Positions 23,615-36,584 of a stretch of DNA of 64,000 nucleotides are shown here, piece by piece; position 1 is the stretch's first letter; each line of letters begins with the position of its first letter. The DNA is from Sesamum alatum (Eukaryota > Streptophyta > Magnoliopsida > Lamiales > Pedaliaceae): contig JACGWO010000003.1 in NCBI GenBank assembly GCA_034509735.1, positions 3,038,001 through 3,102,000 of the forward strand. The letters are read 5' to 3'. A model generated the notes under the pieces. The model was not told where the DNA came from and did not search any database. It was given only the letters and a program-made list of their open reading frames with translations. The position numbers were made by a program, and so were the translations under genes.

Positions 23615-25818
23615 TGAAGGAAAGCGGATCGGCCCGGGAACGCGGCAGAAGCGCGGTGGAGATAAAAACTTGCGGAATAAAAGAATTTAAATCGCATTCA
23701 AGGGGTGTTCCCTTGAACGTTCCCTGGCTATCGGTGTATAAACGCAGAATATAAACATATATAAAATAAATAAGCGTTCGTGGCTATAGAATAAAGAAGA
23801 AACCGAGAGCATAAATATAAATTGGAATACCTTTCTCGATTTTGTATTTTGATCGGCTACACGCATTGATTCCTCCCGATGTTCATCCACGCGAGGTCCC
23901 AACGTAGAGACCCTCTAACGTAGTCCACACCACACCGGGAGAGATCTCGTTTTTCTTGCTAGAAAAAAAATGGATCTAGAGGATGAAATCAAAGAAGAGA
24001 TTACACTATCAATTTAGTGTTCCTTCTTGATCTTACTTTCTCCTTCAATTGATCATAGATCAATGACGCAACAAAGAGGATTTTGAGAGTAGAGAGAGTG
24101 AGAGAGTGTATGGAGAGTTTTCTTATTTTTCCTAGAAAAAGATGAATAATGAAATTCATCATCCATAGGTGTTAGTATATATTCATATATATATACATAA
24201 TTAATGTGATTTTTGGAATGTGTCTAGGTTCATCCAAGGATGTCTAGATACATCCCAATCAATCACCATCAATTCTTCAATCAAGCCTACTATCTTTTAA
24301 GGTATGATCAAATCATACCAAAAGGGAAGGGCTTGATTGGAGTTGATTTGTCTCTTACCAAAAGAGACAAGTCAACTAACACCTAGCATCCAACATGGTC
24401 GATTTTTGCTCCCTCCAATGTGGCAATTTTCAGCCATGCTTATTTAGGGAAGAAGTCCAACTTCTTCCTATTCCATAAATGGAATTAACACACCTCTCGG
24501 GTCAAAATTTGACGGACCGGGTTCTACCATAATCCAATTACGACGAACTCAAAATTAAATCCAACTTAATATGATGTCCACTTAAATAATTCCCGTTGAT
24601 CTTTTAATCCAATTGAAAGATCCAACATCTCAAATTTCCATATTAATCGATAAATCCTATTTACCGATTAAACGAGGGCCCGATACAATATCGGCCCGTC
24701 CATCCAATGGACAATCCCTTAAGTAATCCAATTACTTGTCATCCTCTGAAATTGACTCCAAGTCAATTCCTTCACCTCCTCGGTAATTTGTGTGTGACCC
24801 TTTAGGTTCACCCTCAGCTAGACTTGGGCTCGTGTCCAACAGGAGCCCGTCACCATGGGTGGCCGTCTAGCAACGGTCCATGGCACTAGAGACTAGGTGA
24901 ATGTTGGCATGAACATTTAGGCGCCGATTCCGTACGGTTACAGTCCTACTGTCGACCGTCCCCCGGCCTTAGTCTAGGGTATGGAATTGGGCGCCGGTTC
25001 CCATCCTTGACTAGGCAACTATGCTTCATACCCGACATGCGTTTACTCTATCGATCGACGTAGGAAACCCTTTCCTACTCAATCAATTGCTATGGCCATA
25101 GACTTTCAGAGTCTAAACCATCTCAGAGTGCATAGGAGACATCACCGTCATGTACTAACAGGGGACAGATCCTATCTTGGAATGCACCGTCCTCGCTACA
25201 TACTCCAACTGCACTGGACAACGCTTATAATGACCATCTTACAGAATGACCACCTCTCGCCAGATCCAAGATACAGTCTTCATATGCACATGACTGCCAT
25301 GATTCCTCAAGTCCGAGGACTAATCCCGTACTATCGGAACCGAAAATTCCAGTCATACCGACCAAGCCTCTAAGGCTTCCATATGATGATTCGCGCGAGT
25401 CACTTCAATTAGTCGACCACCTTGTCGACTAACCCACTAAAATTGCATAGACGACCTTCGTCTGTTGCCAATGAAACTCGCCACTCACCTAATGAATGGA
25501 ATACTTAGTGCAAGTCTCAATAGGACACTCGATGCCCAGTCTCGAGGTCCTCGACTTGGAATGTTTCAGACCAACCCTCAGAAGTTGGTTTCATAGCCGC
25601 CATCCAGTGCGCAGCCCAACTACATGGGTTATCCAATTGGTTTGTGGGCATTTGTTGTGACGTTGAAATGTCGTTCAACGTTAGTAGTAAGCAAAACAAA
25701 CACGGTTCCAGTGATGAATACTTACTCTATTCATCAGGATAATATTGTATTACTAAAGATTGACGAATAGTTCCCAAAACCGCCAATCCAATTGGCTTTC
25801 TGGTCACCTATGCTAACA
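23615..25818 (-). mobile_element. Solo LTR E (type I, 2204 bp, minus strand)
   Basis: It begins TGAAGGAAAGCGGATCGG and ends CACCTATGCTAACA. Perfect GTTGA duplications flank it (23610-23614 and 25819-25823). No internal sequence is present. The CCATGG core lies at 24847-24900. It lies inside a plus-strand LTR of the same family. Confidence 0.93.
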
Positions 25819-26784
25819 GTTGAGACGTTGGATCTTTTAATTAGATTAAAAGATCAACGAAAATAATATAAATGGATATTAAATTAGATTTAATGTTATG
25901 TTCATTGTAATTGGATTACGATGAAACCCAGTCCGTTAAATTTGACCTGAGAGGAGAAATAATTCTTATTTTGGAATAGGAAGAAGTTGGACTTCTTCCC
26001 ATAAATAGACATAGCCGAAATGTTCCCATGGAGGAAGCAAAATCAACCATGTTTCATGCAAGGTGGTATGTTGACATGTTTCTTTTGGAAAGAGACAAAT
26101 CAACTCCAATCAAGCCCTTCCCTTTTGGTATGATTTGATCATACCATGAATGTATCTAGACATCCTTGGATGAACCTAGACACATTCCAATAATCACATT
26201 AATTATGCATATATATGAGAATATACAACACCAAACATAAGTGAATCATAATTCGTCTTTTTCTAGGAAAAATAAGAAGCAAAAATCGGCCCTCTCCTCT
26301 CTCTCAACTCTCGGCCATCTCTCCCATTCCTCACTTGTGTGCTTCACTTGGTTTTGAATCAAGAGGAAGAACAAAGTAGGTTTAAGAGAACACTAATTCA
26401 TAGTGTTCTTCTCTTAAATCGATTCCTTCATTAAACCCGTTTTCTTCTAGCAAGGAGAACGTACGTTTCTTCCGGTGTGGTGTGGATCACCTTTGGAGAA
26501 TCCATACGTTTGGATTTCGTGAGCATTTCGGAGAAGGAACAACGCAAGTAGCCACGTGCACGTAGATCATCAAAGGGAACGGTTTTATTACACTTTGGTT
26601 GATTTACAATCTATCTATGCCCTATGTGTTTTACATATGTTTACACATCCTACATCGAACGCCCGGTTGAGCACCCAAAAGTACACCCCTTGGGATTCGT
26701 TTATTTAAATTAGATTTAAATTTACGCCATTTTTCTCGCTTTCTCGCTTCCGCTCGCGCTCCCGAGCGGATCCCTTGTCCTTCA
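25819..26784 (+). repeat. Plus-strand type I LTR fragment, 3' part
   Basis: It continues the fragment broken at 23614 and ends TCCCTTGTCCTTCA, the usual type I LTR end. It is followed by ACGAT and sequence that is not LTR. It is probably the end of element C's 3' LTR. Confidence 0.82.
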
Positions 26785-28674
26785 ACGATCACCACCTTAT
26801 GTCTCCACAAAGACCGTTTACTATCTTATTCTCCATGGAGGGAGTGACCCCGCGATCACATTGAACCGGCTATACCTAGGTACATGGCAACACCAATCAC
26901 ATGCAGACAACCTCCAGCCTGCCCGTGAAAGGACAGTCAAGTGGGAACTGAACAACGTAACCTCAATTGGCAGCCCAATACTACCCCAAGGTGCCCTGCG
27001 AATCGTCCAGCCCCTGGCCAATTGACCACTTTGCAAGAACCACACCAAATTCATAAAGCTAGTCGAAACAATCATATAGAAAATAGACCATTTAAAGATC
27101 ACATGCATATCGAATTTTATGATGAACTTAACAATATCAAGATAAATGGGACCTCTTGGATACTCATATAGACTCTAGAGGTGGCTCCTAACGTAGTTCA
27201 TAATGAATACCAGAATACCTCATGACTGGAATAATGATCACGTTGTAGCACTTAGCTCCATAGAGTCCAAAGGCCCAATCGGTCCATATAGAAAACCAAT
27301 TATCAAATTCATTTTCTTTCATACCAATGAACAATTTCAAGAAATATTTTACTCAAGTTCATAGCAAGAAACGACCACTTTGGATAGGTATATATAGCCA
27401 TGCATAATGTACATATAGTATTTTACGATAAACTGAACAATATCAAGATAAATGGGACCACTTGGATACTCATATAGACTTCTAGAGGTGGCTCCTAACG
27501 TAGTTGATAATGAATACCAGAATACCACATGAGCAGAACAATAATCACATTGTAGCACTTAGCTCCATAGAGTCCAAAGGCGCAATCAATCCATATAGAA
27601 AACTAGTTATCATATTCATTTTCTTTCATACCAATGAACAATTTCAAGATACATTTTACTCAAGTTCGTTACAAGAAAAGACCATTTTTTTACGTATATT
27701 TAGCCATGCACAATGTACATATAATATTTCTCTAATTTTGCAAAAACTAGTAAATTTTAAATGGCACTCACCGTAAAGTTCACATGATTAGTTTGATCTA
27801 CAGCTAGACTTAATTCCAAGAAATTGAATTGATAGTTCATGTGTAATCTCATCCTATTATTCCAATATATTTAGAGTTATGAGCATTATAGTCATATCTA
27901 CTTGAACGTAGCTACATACTAGTTATACCTATAATCATATATTAAATAACAAAACTAGTTGAAAGATGAGGAGAACTACCAAACAAGGCCATCCTAATTT
28001 ACTTTAGTACTCTCTAGCCTTTTTGTAAACTATAGTATTAATCCAAATATCATAAATTAGTTAAACTTAACATATTGATAATTAGTATGTATGTAATTGG
28101 CACCTTCAACAAGCGGGGAATATCGTTAAACTTCTTATCTTAAATAACATCGATAATAATTGTTCTTATATTTAATAAATAGATGCTTATAAATTAGACT
28201 AATATTAGAAATGGACAAATAATATTCACTAGTGATGGAAGCACAATTAATAAAAAGCAATTAAAATGATATTAGAATAATTGATTAATTCTCAATTAAT
28301 CATTATAATATCAAGCTTACTTAATAATAAAATAATCATTGATTTCAAACACAACTAATCATTTAATTAAAGCTAGTATTTTAGGGACTAATGGATATTA
28401 ATTAAAGATTATCTAATTAAAAAATAATTAATCTCATTAAGAAATACCTTTATCATTTCCAATTACTCGTGGATAACTGAATAAATTAATTTTAGTAAAT
28501 TAACTATTCATGCCTAGCTAATTAAAGTTAAACCAGGCATTTCAATTGATTAATTCTTTCAAATAATTAGCTATAATACAATCAGGTACAATTGATTAAT
28601 TAACTATCATTAACTAATGTAGAAATAAACATAAATCGCATAAATTAAATAATGAGCTATAATACAATCAATTA
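26785..28674. other. AT-rich non-LTR sequence between LTR blocks, no gene recognised
   Basis: No frame longer than about 95 codons and no recognisable domain is seen on either strand. The left part (26785-27110) is more balanced in composition. The middle is a tandem duplication (27111-27725). The right part is very AT-rich with many TTAATTAA-like words. It may be original host DNA. Confidence 0.5.
27111..27725. repeat. 306-bp tandem duplication
   Basis: Two head-to-tail copies begin about 27111 and 27417. ACAATATCAAGATAAATGGG starts at 27131 and again at 27437, an offset of 306 bp. Further shared blocks include GAGGTGGCTCCTAACGTAGT and CACTTAGCTCCATAGAGTCC. Substitutions are scattered, so this is not a very recent event. 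No function is seen. Confidence 0.88.
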
Positions 28675-29126
28675 CAAGTGGATTCGCCCGGGAGTGCGAG
28701 CAAAAGCTAGAGATGAAAATAAATCGTATAATGCAATAATCATAAATCCCAAGGGGTGTACACTTGGGTGCTCAACTGGGCGTTCGATGTAGGATGTATC
28801 AATATTAAAAGCATATATTATACATTGAGCATAGAAATAAAATGATAAACTACAATAACGTAAAATCAAGAGTACCTTTGTAGTTTAACTTGTTGCACGG
28901 CTACTTTCTTTGTTCCTCTCCGGAAATGCTCACCAAGTTCAAAGTGTATGAACTGTCTAGAGGTGATCCAAACCACACCGGAAGAGATGCTCGTTTTCTT
29001 TGCTATAAGAAAACAGATCTTGGAGGATTCGGTTTAAGAAAATGGAACACTATTGATTAGTGTTTTTCTTAAACTTACTTTGTTCTTCCAAATTATCCAA
29101 GATCAAATGAAGAACAAAGGGATACA

Positions 29127-29172
<46 letters not shown>

Positions 29173-30823
29173 GAGTGTAATTTTTCTTCTTCTTTTTCCT
29201 AGAAAAAGATGAATAATGATTCTCTTGCTTTGATGTTTGTATGTACTCATATATATATAAAATTAATGTGATTATTGGAGTGTGTCTAGGTTCATCCAAG
29301 AATGTCTAGATACATCCCAATCAATCCCACTAATTCATCAATCAAGCCTATCATCTCTTAAGGTATGATTTAATCATACCAAAAGAGAGAGGCTTGATTG
29401 GAATTGATTTGTCCCTTACCAAAAGGACAAGTCAATACATCAAGCATGTATGGCCGATTTTTACCCCTTCAAAAATGGTAATTTTTTGTCATACCACATT
29501 AGGGAAGAAGTCCAACTTCTTTCTATTCCAAAAGTGGAATTAACACATCTCTTGGGCCAAAATTTAACGGATCGGTTTCCACCATAATCCAATTACAACG
29601 AACCCAAAATTAAATCCCATTTAATTCAAGGTCCACTTAAATAATCCCATTTACCTTTTAATCCAATCTTTCGACCCTCTTCAATAATCGATAAATCCCA
29701 TTTACCGATTAAATGGGGGCTCGATACAATATCGGCTCGTCCATTCAATAGACAATCCCTTAAGTAATCCAATTACTTAATTATCCTCCAAAATTGACTC
29801 CAAGTCAATTTCTCCACCTTCTCGGTGATTTGTGTGTGACCCTTTAGGTTCACCCTCAACTAGACTTGGGCCCGTGTCAACAAGGGCCCGTTACCATGAG
29901 TGGCCGTCTAGCAATGGTCCATGGCACTAGAGACTAGGTGAATGTTAGCGTGAATATTTAGGCGCCGATTCCGTACGGGTACGGTCCTTCCGTCTACCAT
30001 CTCCCGACCTTAGTCTAGGGTATGGAATTGGGCATCGGTTCCCATCCTTGACTAGGCATCTATGCTTAATACTCGAGACTATGCATGCCTCATTGCATCG
30101 ACACAGGAAACCCTTTCATGTTCGACCAACCACTGTGGCCACAGGTTTAAGCAGCATGAACGTGTCTTTGAGTGCATAGGAGATACCTCTGTCACATACT
30201 GACAGGGGACGGATCCTCTTCTTGGAACCCACCATCCTCGCTACACATTCTGACTACACTGGACAAGGCTTATAATGATCATCTTACAGAATAATCACCT
30301 CTCGTCAGATTCAAGATACAACCATCATATGTATGTGACTGCCATGGTTCCTCAAGTTTGAGGACTATTCTCGTCCTATCGGAACTGGGGAAATCCAATC
30401 ATACCGGTCAAGCCTCCAAGCCTTCATATGATGATCCCCGCGAGTTAGTTCAGTCGGCTAGACCCCAGTCGACCAACCGACCAAGATTGTATAGGCGTCC
30501 TACGCCTGTCGATGATGAAACACGGCACGCATCCAATGAATACGACTCTTGGTGCAAGTCTCTATAGGACTCTCGATGCCCTGTCTCGAGGTCCTCGACT
30601 TGGAACGTTTCAGACCCAACTCTTTATCAGTTGGTTTCATGACCACCATCCAATGCGTAGCCCAACTGCATGAGTTGTTAATTGTGGTCTGTGGGCTTTG
30701 TTGCGATATATGTAAAATACCATTTTAGCATATGAAAAATGAGCGCAACAAAGAAGGTAGCAATGGGTACGAATACTTATTTTATTCATTACATAATATT
30801 ATATTAAATCAAGTTGTCAAATA
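28675..30823 (-). repeat. LTR G, type I, minus strand, both ends eroded
   Basis: It starts within the LTR end (CAAGTGGATTCGCCCGGGAG; the usual first seven bases are missing) and stops near CAAGTTGTCAAATA, before the usual CTAACA end. The CCATGG core is at 29888-29940, with the first site changed to CCATGA. A TG/AG microsatellite lies at 29126-29170. Confidence 0.85.
29126..29170 (+). repeat. TG then AG compound microsatellite in LTR G
   Basis: A run of TG units is followed by a run of AG units. It lies where other LTRs have a CT/GA-rich leader, so it is probably an expanded LTR leader tract. Confidence 0.9.
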
Positions 30824-30830
30824 AATTACT

Positions 30831-31561
30831 AGGTTTTATTTCTTGTATATATATTTATATGATTTTGCTTAATGTTCATACATACACTTTACATTGTATA
30901 TGATAAATAAGCAAACAAGAATAAAACATCGTGATGAGGTCTTGCATAAACAAATGGTTTGAACCCTCACTTGGAGTGTCCAAGTTAAAATATTAAGCCC
31001 GTGATGGATAAAATCAAATAGGATTTGATAATCCAGACCTTCCATCCATAGTGACAAAATATGAGATGTTATCACCTTTCAATTCATTGTCTCACGAGTC
31101 GTGGAATGATTTGGAAGTAGTGAAAAATTGTACTATAACTATGAACAAGTAGATTACCTACTATCACTCTGTCTCACGAGTCGTGGAGGGCGATAGTGGG
31201 AGGTCTTTCGGTCGATGGGTTGGGCTTAACATGGAGTAACATAATTCACTTGGAGTCATTGGGATTATGTGAGAAATAAGGTAAAACACCTTGGGGATCT
31301 CATAAGATGCGAATCGTGAAAGTTACCTCCCATGGAATTATTTTTATGCGAATCGTGACAGCAGGGTATGAAATTCGTTCTATGGACCTCAAGCCCACTA
31401 GGAAAAATATTTCCCAAAAGTCCATATGGGGATTTATAGAATTTTGAAGAAATAGTGGGAGCAATTTATGATTAAAAGTCGATATTGTAAATTTAAGTAA
31501 TATTGATTGACAGAATGCTAAAATCTCCATTATTTCTTCTTTTGTTTCTTGTAGATCGAAA
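30831..31561 (+). other. Plus-strand copia leader remnant
   Basis: It matches, in reverse, the untranslated leaders of B and F. It carries GTCTCACGAGTCGTGG at 31089-31104 and 31171-31186, and the leader end before a gag start. The PBS and 5' LTR are absent, so the left end is truncated against LTR G. Confidence 0.75.
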
Positions 31562-32086
31562 ATGTCTAAAAGTCCAATTGCTTCCATACTTGAGACAAAC
31601 AAACTTGTTAGAACCAACTATGCTGACTGGCTTAAGAATCTCAAAATTATTTTGGATTCCGAGAAACACTCTTATGTGTAGGAATCTCATCCTTCGACTG
31701 AGCTTCCCGAGGATTCGAGTGACGAAGAACGTGTGACGTTCCAACGTTGGATCGATGATGACCTTCACGCCCGTTGCCTTATGCTGGCATCTATAAGCAA
31801 TGAACTGCAAAAGCAACATGAACACCTTACGCATGCATCTGAGATCTTTGTACGCTTACAAGAGTTGTTTGCGGTACAAGATCGACATATGAGATATGCA
31901 GCACCAAAGGAGTTCTATCGGGCAAAGATGACTGAGGGGTCGTCTGTTCATGACCACGGCGTCAAGATGCTTTCTCACATTGAGAAGTTATAATCTTTGA
32001 GCGCAGGCATGAATAATGACTCCTACATAGATGTGATCTTATAGTCATTATCGCCATCTTTTGATCAATTTGTTGTTAATTATCTT
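31562..32086 (+). pseudogene. Copia gag remnant, plus strand
   Basis: A start at 31562 gives MSKSPIASILETNKL and NYADWLKNLKIILDSE, matching the Gag N-terminus of element F. A stop lies at 31678-31680. Downstream the Gag frame continues (VTFQRWIDDDLHAR, MTEGSSVHDHGVKMLSHIEKL) with further stops at about 31991 and 32042. The copy ends at VVNY near 32080, next to LTR sequence of element F. It is a separate element from F because it lies on the opposite strand. Confidence 0.85.
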
Positions 32087-32104
32087 ACAGGATGATCTTA
32101 TAGT

Positions 32105-32748
32105 CATTACCGCTACACATTCTGACTACACTGGACTAGGCTTATTATAATCATCTTATAGAATGATCACCTCTCGCCAGATCCAAGATACAGCCGTCAT
32201 GTGCACGTGACTGCCATGATCCCTCAAGTCTGAGGATTACTCCCGTACTATCGAAACCGGGGAAAACCAATCATACCGATCAAGCCTCCAAGGCTTCCAT
32301 ATGATGATCCCCGCGAGTCAGTCCAGTCGGCTCGACCCCAGTCGACCAACCCATCAAGATCGTGTAGGCGTCCCACGCCTATCTCCGATGAAATACGACA
32401 CTCATCCAATGAACACGACTCTTGATGCAAGTCTCAATAGGACTCTCGATGCCCTGTCTCGAGGTCCTCGACTTGGAACGTTTTAGACCCAACTCTAAAT
32501 CAGTTGGTTTCATGACCACCATCCAATGTGTGGCCCAACTGCACGAGTTGTTAAACACGGTCTGTGGGCTTTTTTGCGATATAAGTAAGACACCGTTTTA
32601 ACAAATGTGAAATGAGCGCAACAAAGTAAGCACCAGAAGTGACGAATACTCATTTTATTCATCACATAATAATATTACATTTACATCGAGTTGTATAATA
32701 GGTTACAAATCGCCAAACCTATTGGCTTTCTGGTCACCTATTCTAACA
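32105..32748 (-). repeat. Truncated 3' LTR of element F
   Basis: It ends CACCTATTCTAACA next to the polypurine tract and matches the right LTR from about 40115 to 40757. The rest (about 1.57 kb) is missing, replaced by the plus-strand gag remnant. Confidence 0.88.
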
Positions 32749-32765
32749 ATCTCCCACTTGACCTA
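32749..32765 (-). other. Polypurine tract of element F
   Basis: The minus strand reads AGGTCAAGTGGGAGAT beside the LTR, the same tract as in A, B, C and D. Confidence 0.78.
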
Positions 32766-32829
32766 AAGCCAATCACCCATTGACCTCAAATCCATCTTAT
32801 CCAGATGCTGAGTATGGGCAACTTGCGAC

Positions 32830-35783
32830 ATGGGCTTAGCAAGTGGATCTGCTATGTTTTCTACAGAGCTGACTCGGTCCAACCGAAGTCACTCCTGCTA
32901 TCCATCTTTCTAAGCAGATGGTAGCATCTAAAAATATGCTTGGATCGTGATGAGATCTCGGTTCCTTTGCTAGCGCTATCGCCCCGCTGTTATCGTAGAA
33001 GATAACTACAGGCTTAGCAGTGCTAGGTACTACACCCAACCCTGGGATGTAGCTCATCAACCAAACTGTCCTTAGCAGCTTCCAAAGCCGGTATATATTT
33101 AGACTCTATGGTGGAGTCCGTCGTGGTAGCCTGCTTGGAACCCTTTCCAAGCAACCCCACCATTTAGTCCAAATACAAAACCAGACTGAGACTTGGCATC
33201 ATCGTCATCCGACTGGAAGCTAGCGTCGCTATAGCCTTCCAGTATCAACTCTCCACCGCCGCAGATCAAGAACATGTCCTTAGTCCTTTTCAGGTACTTC
33301 AAGATAGTCTTGACTTCACTCCAGTGTGCCTCCCCGACACACGACTGTATCAACTAGTTACGCTCAAAGCGAAAGCCACATCAGGTCTAGTGCACTGAAC
33401 AGCACACTATATGCTGCCTACGGCTGAAGCATAGGGGATGTCCAACATCCGTTTAAGCTCCTCATCAGTCTTAGAAGACTGCTTCTTGAATAACTTAATT
33501 CCATGCCTCATAGGAAGGAATCCTCATTTTGAGTTCTCCATCTTGAATCTCTTCAAGACTTTCTCAATGTACGAGGACTGGGCCATTCCTAACATCCTTC
33601 TAGATCTATCCCTGTAGATCTTGATGCCAAGGATGTAGGATGCCTCGCCCATATCCTTCATGGAGAATTGTGTTGACAACCAAGCTTTAGTGGTACCCAA
33701 CATCTTAGCATCATTCCAAATGAGCAAGATGTCATCCACATAAAGCACCAGAAACGCAACTGAACTCCCACTGATCTTCTTGTATACACAAAGATCGAAC
33801 TCGTTCTTCATGAAATCATATCCCCTTATGACTTCATCAAAATGTATGTTCCAGCTTCGGGAAGCTTGTTTGAGGCCATAGATGGACCTTTGGAGACGGC
33901 AGACTTTCTGCTCTTCTCTAATAGTTGTGAAACCTTCCGCCTGATCCATATAGATCTCTTCCTCTACGAAACTGTTGAGGAAGGCCGTTTTCACGTCCAT
34001 CTGCCATATTTCATAGTCATACCATGCTGCTATGGCAAGCAGTATCCGAATGAACTTGGCCATTGCTACAGGTGAATAGGTTTCTTCAAAATCGACCCCG
34101 GGTCGCTGAGTGTAACCCTTCGCCACAAGCCTGGCTTTGAAGGTTGTAACCTCCCCGTCAGCTCCAAGCTTACGTTTGTAAACCCATTTACACCCTACGG
34201 GTTTTACCCCTTTGGGTGGGTCTACTAGGGTCCAAACCTGGTTTGTACCCATTGAGTCCATCTCGAATTTCATGGCCTCAAGCCACTTATCCAAATCGAT
34301 GTCCGATATCGCTTCTCCGTACGTCTTTAGATCATTATCCAACTGACCGGTCAGGCCCAGAAATCCATATCTATCAGGTGCATGGGATACTCTGGCCGAA
34401 CTACGGAGGACTGGAACATTATCAGTGGGAACTACTAGCTCAGATGTCACTACTGCCTCATGGGGTACCTCACTTGATTCCTCAAGGAGTACCTCATCGC
34501 GTCGACTATCTAATGGAAAATCCTTTTCGAAGAACACTGCATTTCGCGAGATCAAAACTTTTTGCTCGGAGGGATCATAGAAATAATACCCCGCAGTTTC
34601 TTTTGGATAGCCAATGAACCTGCATAAACTAGACCTTGAGTCCAGTTTGTCTCCCACTAATCTCTTGACATATGCGGGGCAACCTCACACTTTCAAGTAT
34701 TTGTACGAGGCAGGCTTGCCATGCCATATCTCATATGGCATCTGAGATACCTTCTTAGATCTGATTCCAACAAGGTCTGATTCCTCCTTTCAAACACACC
34801 ATTAAGTTGTGGTGTTCAGGAGGGGTCCACTGAGAGAGAATCTCATTCTCTTTTAGATAATCAGTAAACTCACCACTTAAAAACTCTCCACCTCGGTCCG
34901 ACCGAAGGGCTTTGATCTTTTGACCAATTTGGTTCTCTATTTCAAGTCTGTATTCCTTAAACCTTCCAAAGGCTTCAGACTTGTACCTCATCATGTAAAC
35001 ATAACCATACCGTGAGTGATCATCGGTAAAGGTTATGAAGTATGAGTACCCACCTTTAGCTTGAGTATTTAGTAGGCCACAGACATCCGTATAGATCAAA
35101 TCCAACAGACCACTGGCTAGCGTGCTTTGTCCAACAAAGGGTTTCTTGGTCATCTTTCCCTTCAGACAGGATTCGCATGTCGGTAGGTTGTCTAAATCGT
35201 CTATTTCAAGACTCTTTGAGTCCACCAACCTTCTTATCCTATCTTTAGAGATATGACCTAACCTCGCATGCCATATCTGTGCGTTATTATGATCATCACG
35301 TTTTTGTTTGTGTTCTGCAGTCATAATCCAATTAGACTGTTGAAGTATGTACAGACCGTTGACCAATGTACCAAGTAGATGAGAAATACCATCTTTAATA
35401 ATGAAAAACCCATTTTTATTGATGGTAAATTCATATCCCTTCTTATCAAGGACCGGAATGGAAACAATATTTTTAATCATGCTAGGTACATAACAGTCGT
35501 TCAGTACAATCCTAACATGACTACTAATGGCAAACTCTAGTGATCTTACGGCCTCCGCAGCAGCAGCCTTGCCATTGCCTAGCCTCAGGATCATCTCATC
35601 CTTGGTTAGCCTTCTGCTTCTTTGCAGTGCCTGTAAATCATTGCAGATGTGAGCACCACACCCGGTATCCAATACCCATGAAGCAGAATTAGTAATCACA
35701 TTTACTTCAACCACAAACATACCTGGGTTGGAGAGGAGTTGTGGGCACTCTCTCTTCCAATGCCCTTTCCCTTGACAATGCAT
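32830..35783 (-). pseudogene. Element F pol: zinc knuckle, protease, integrase, RT and RNase H, broken
   Basis: The segment 35783-34755 encodes the CMHCQGKGHWKREC zinc knuckle, protease WVLDTGCGAHICND, ARLGHIS, and integrase with IYTDVCGL and RSDRGGE. It leaves frame after QWTPP because one C is lost. About 105 bp covering the SERRNRT...LAPSK region is partly deleted near 34760-34775. The segment 34657-33524 carries the integrase end, KGVKPVGCKWVYKRK, QMDVKTAFLNS and YVDDILL, and ends at MENSK where Arg is replaced by a stop. RNase H persists in pieces (SDASFQSDDDDAKSQSGF near 33180-33240) to about 32836. Both catalytic RT segments are preserved, unlike element B. Confidence 0.88.
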
Positions 35784-36584
35784 GCAGACATCATTTGCCT
35801 TGGACCGCTAAGAACCACGGGCCTTCCCTTTCCCTTTGCTTGGTCCAACAAGAGCAATAGGGGTGCCTGGAGCACGAGCAGGGGCCACAACCATCCTCCC
35901 TTTACCCTTCTTCCTCTTCCAGCGTCCGGCCCTCTTGCCATTCACCTTGGAGGTCGAAGCTTGTCCTATCAATACCGCCAGCGCCGACTTGTGGGTCGTT
36001 GCCTCGTATTAGACCAGCATGTTGATCAACTCATGAATAGATTTCTCAAGTCCGTTCATGTTGTAGTTTACAACAAACGGGTCATAGGATGGAAGAAGCG
36101 ACTGGAGGATCACGTCAATATACGTGTCATTGTTAAGCCCAGCTTTAAAGTCCTCGAGTTTCTCCACTAGGGAGAGCATCTTGACCCCATGACTTTGTAC
36201 AGACGCTCCTTCAGCAAACTTGGTGCCAAAGAATGCTTTTGTGGCGGCATATCTAATATGCCTATCCGGAACCGCATAAACCTCGTTCATGCGGAGCATT
36301 ATGGCGGAGACGTTGTCCAGCCTCTCATACTGCTTCTGGATGTCGTTAGACATTGAAGCCAGTATGATACTGTGTACTTTCCGGTTGTCCTCATGCCATT
36401 TCTCTAATGTCAAACATTCTTCAGGCGTGGACCCCTCCGGTAAGTCGCTTGGTGGCGGCACATCCAAGACGTAGCCTTGGTTCTCGAAACCGAGGACAAT
36501 CCTCAGGTTTCTCAGCCAGTCCGAGTAGTTCGTTCTGTTGAATTTGTTAGTCTCGAGTATCATGGTTAATGGGTTCTTAGACAT
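35784..36584 (-). pseudogene. Element F gag with two in-frame stops
   Basis: An ATG at 36584 begins MSKNPLTMILETNKF, the intact start that is lost in element B. Gag runs 191 codons to ELINMLV. There a TAA replaces Gln (about 36009-36011; element B reads LVQYEATT). The same frame continues through YEATTHKS and a Lys/Gly-rich linker to a TAG near 35810, then into the zinc knuckle. Apart from these stops, Gag keeps the family's layout. Confidence 0.88.
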
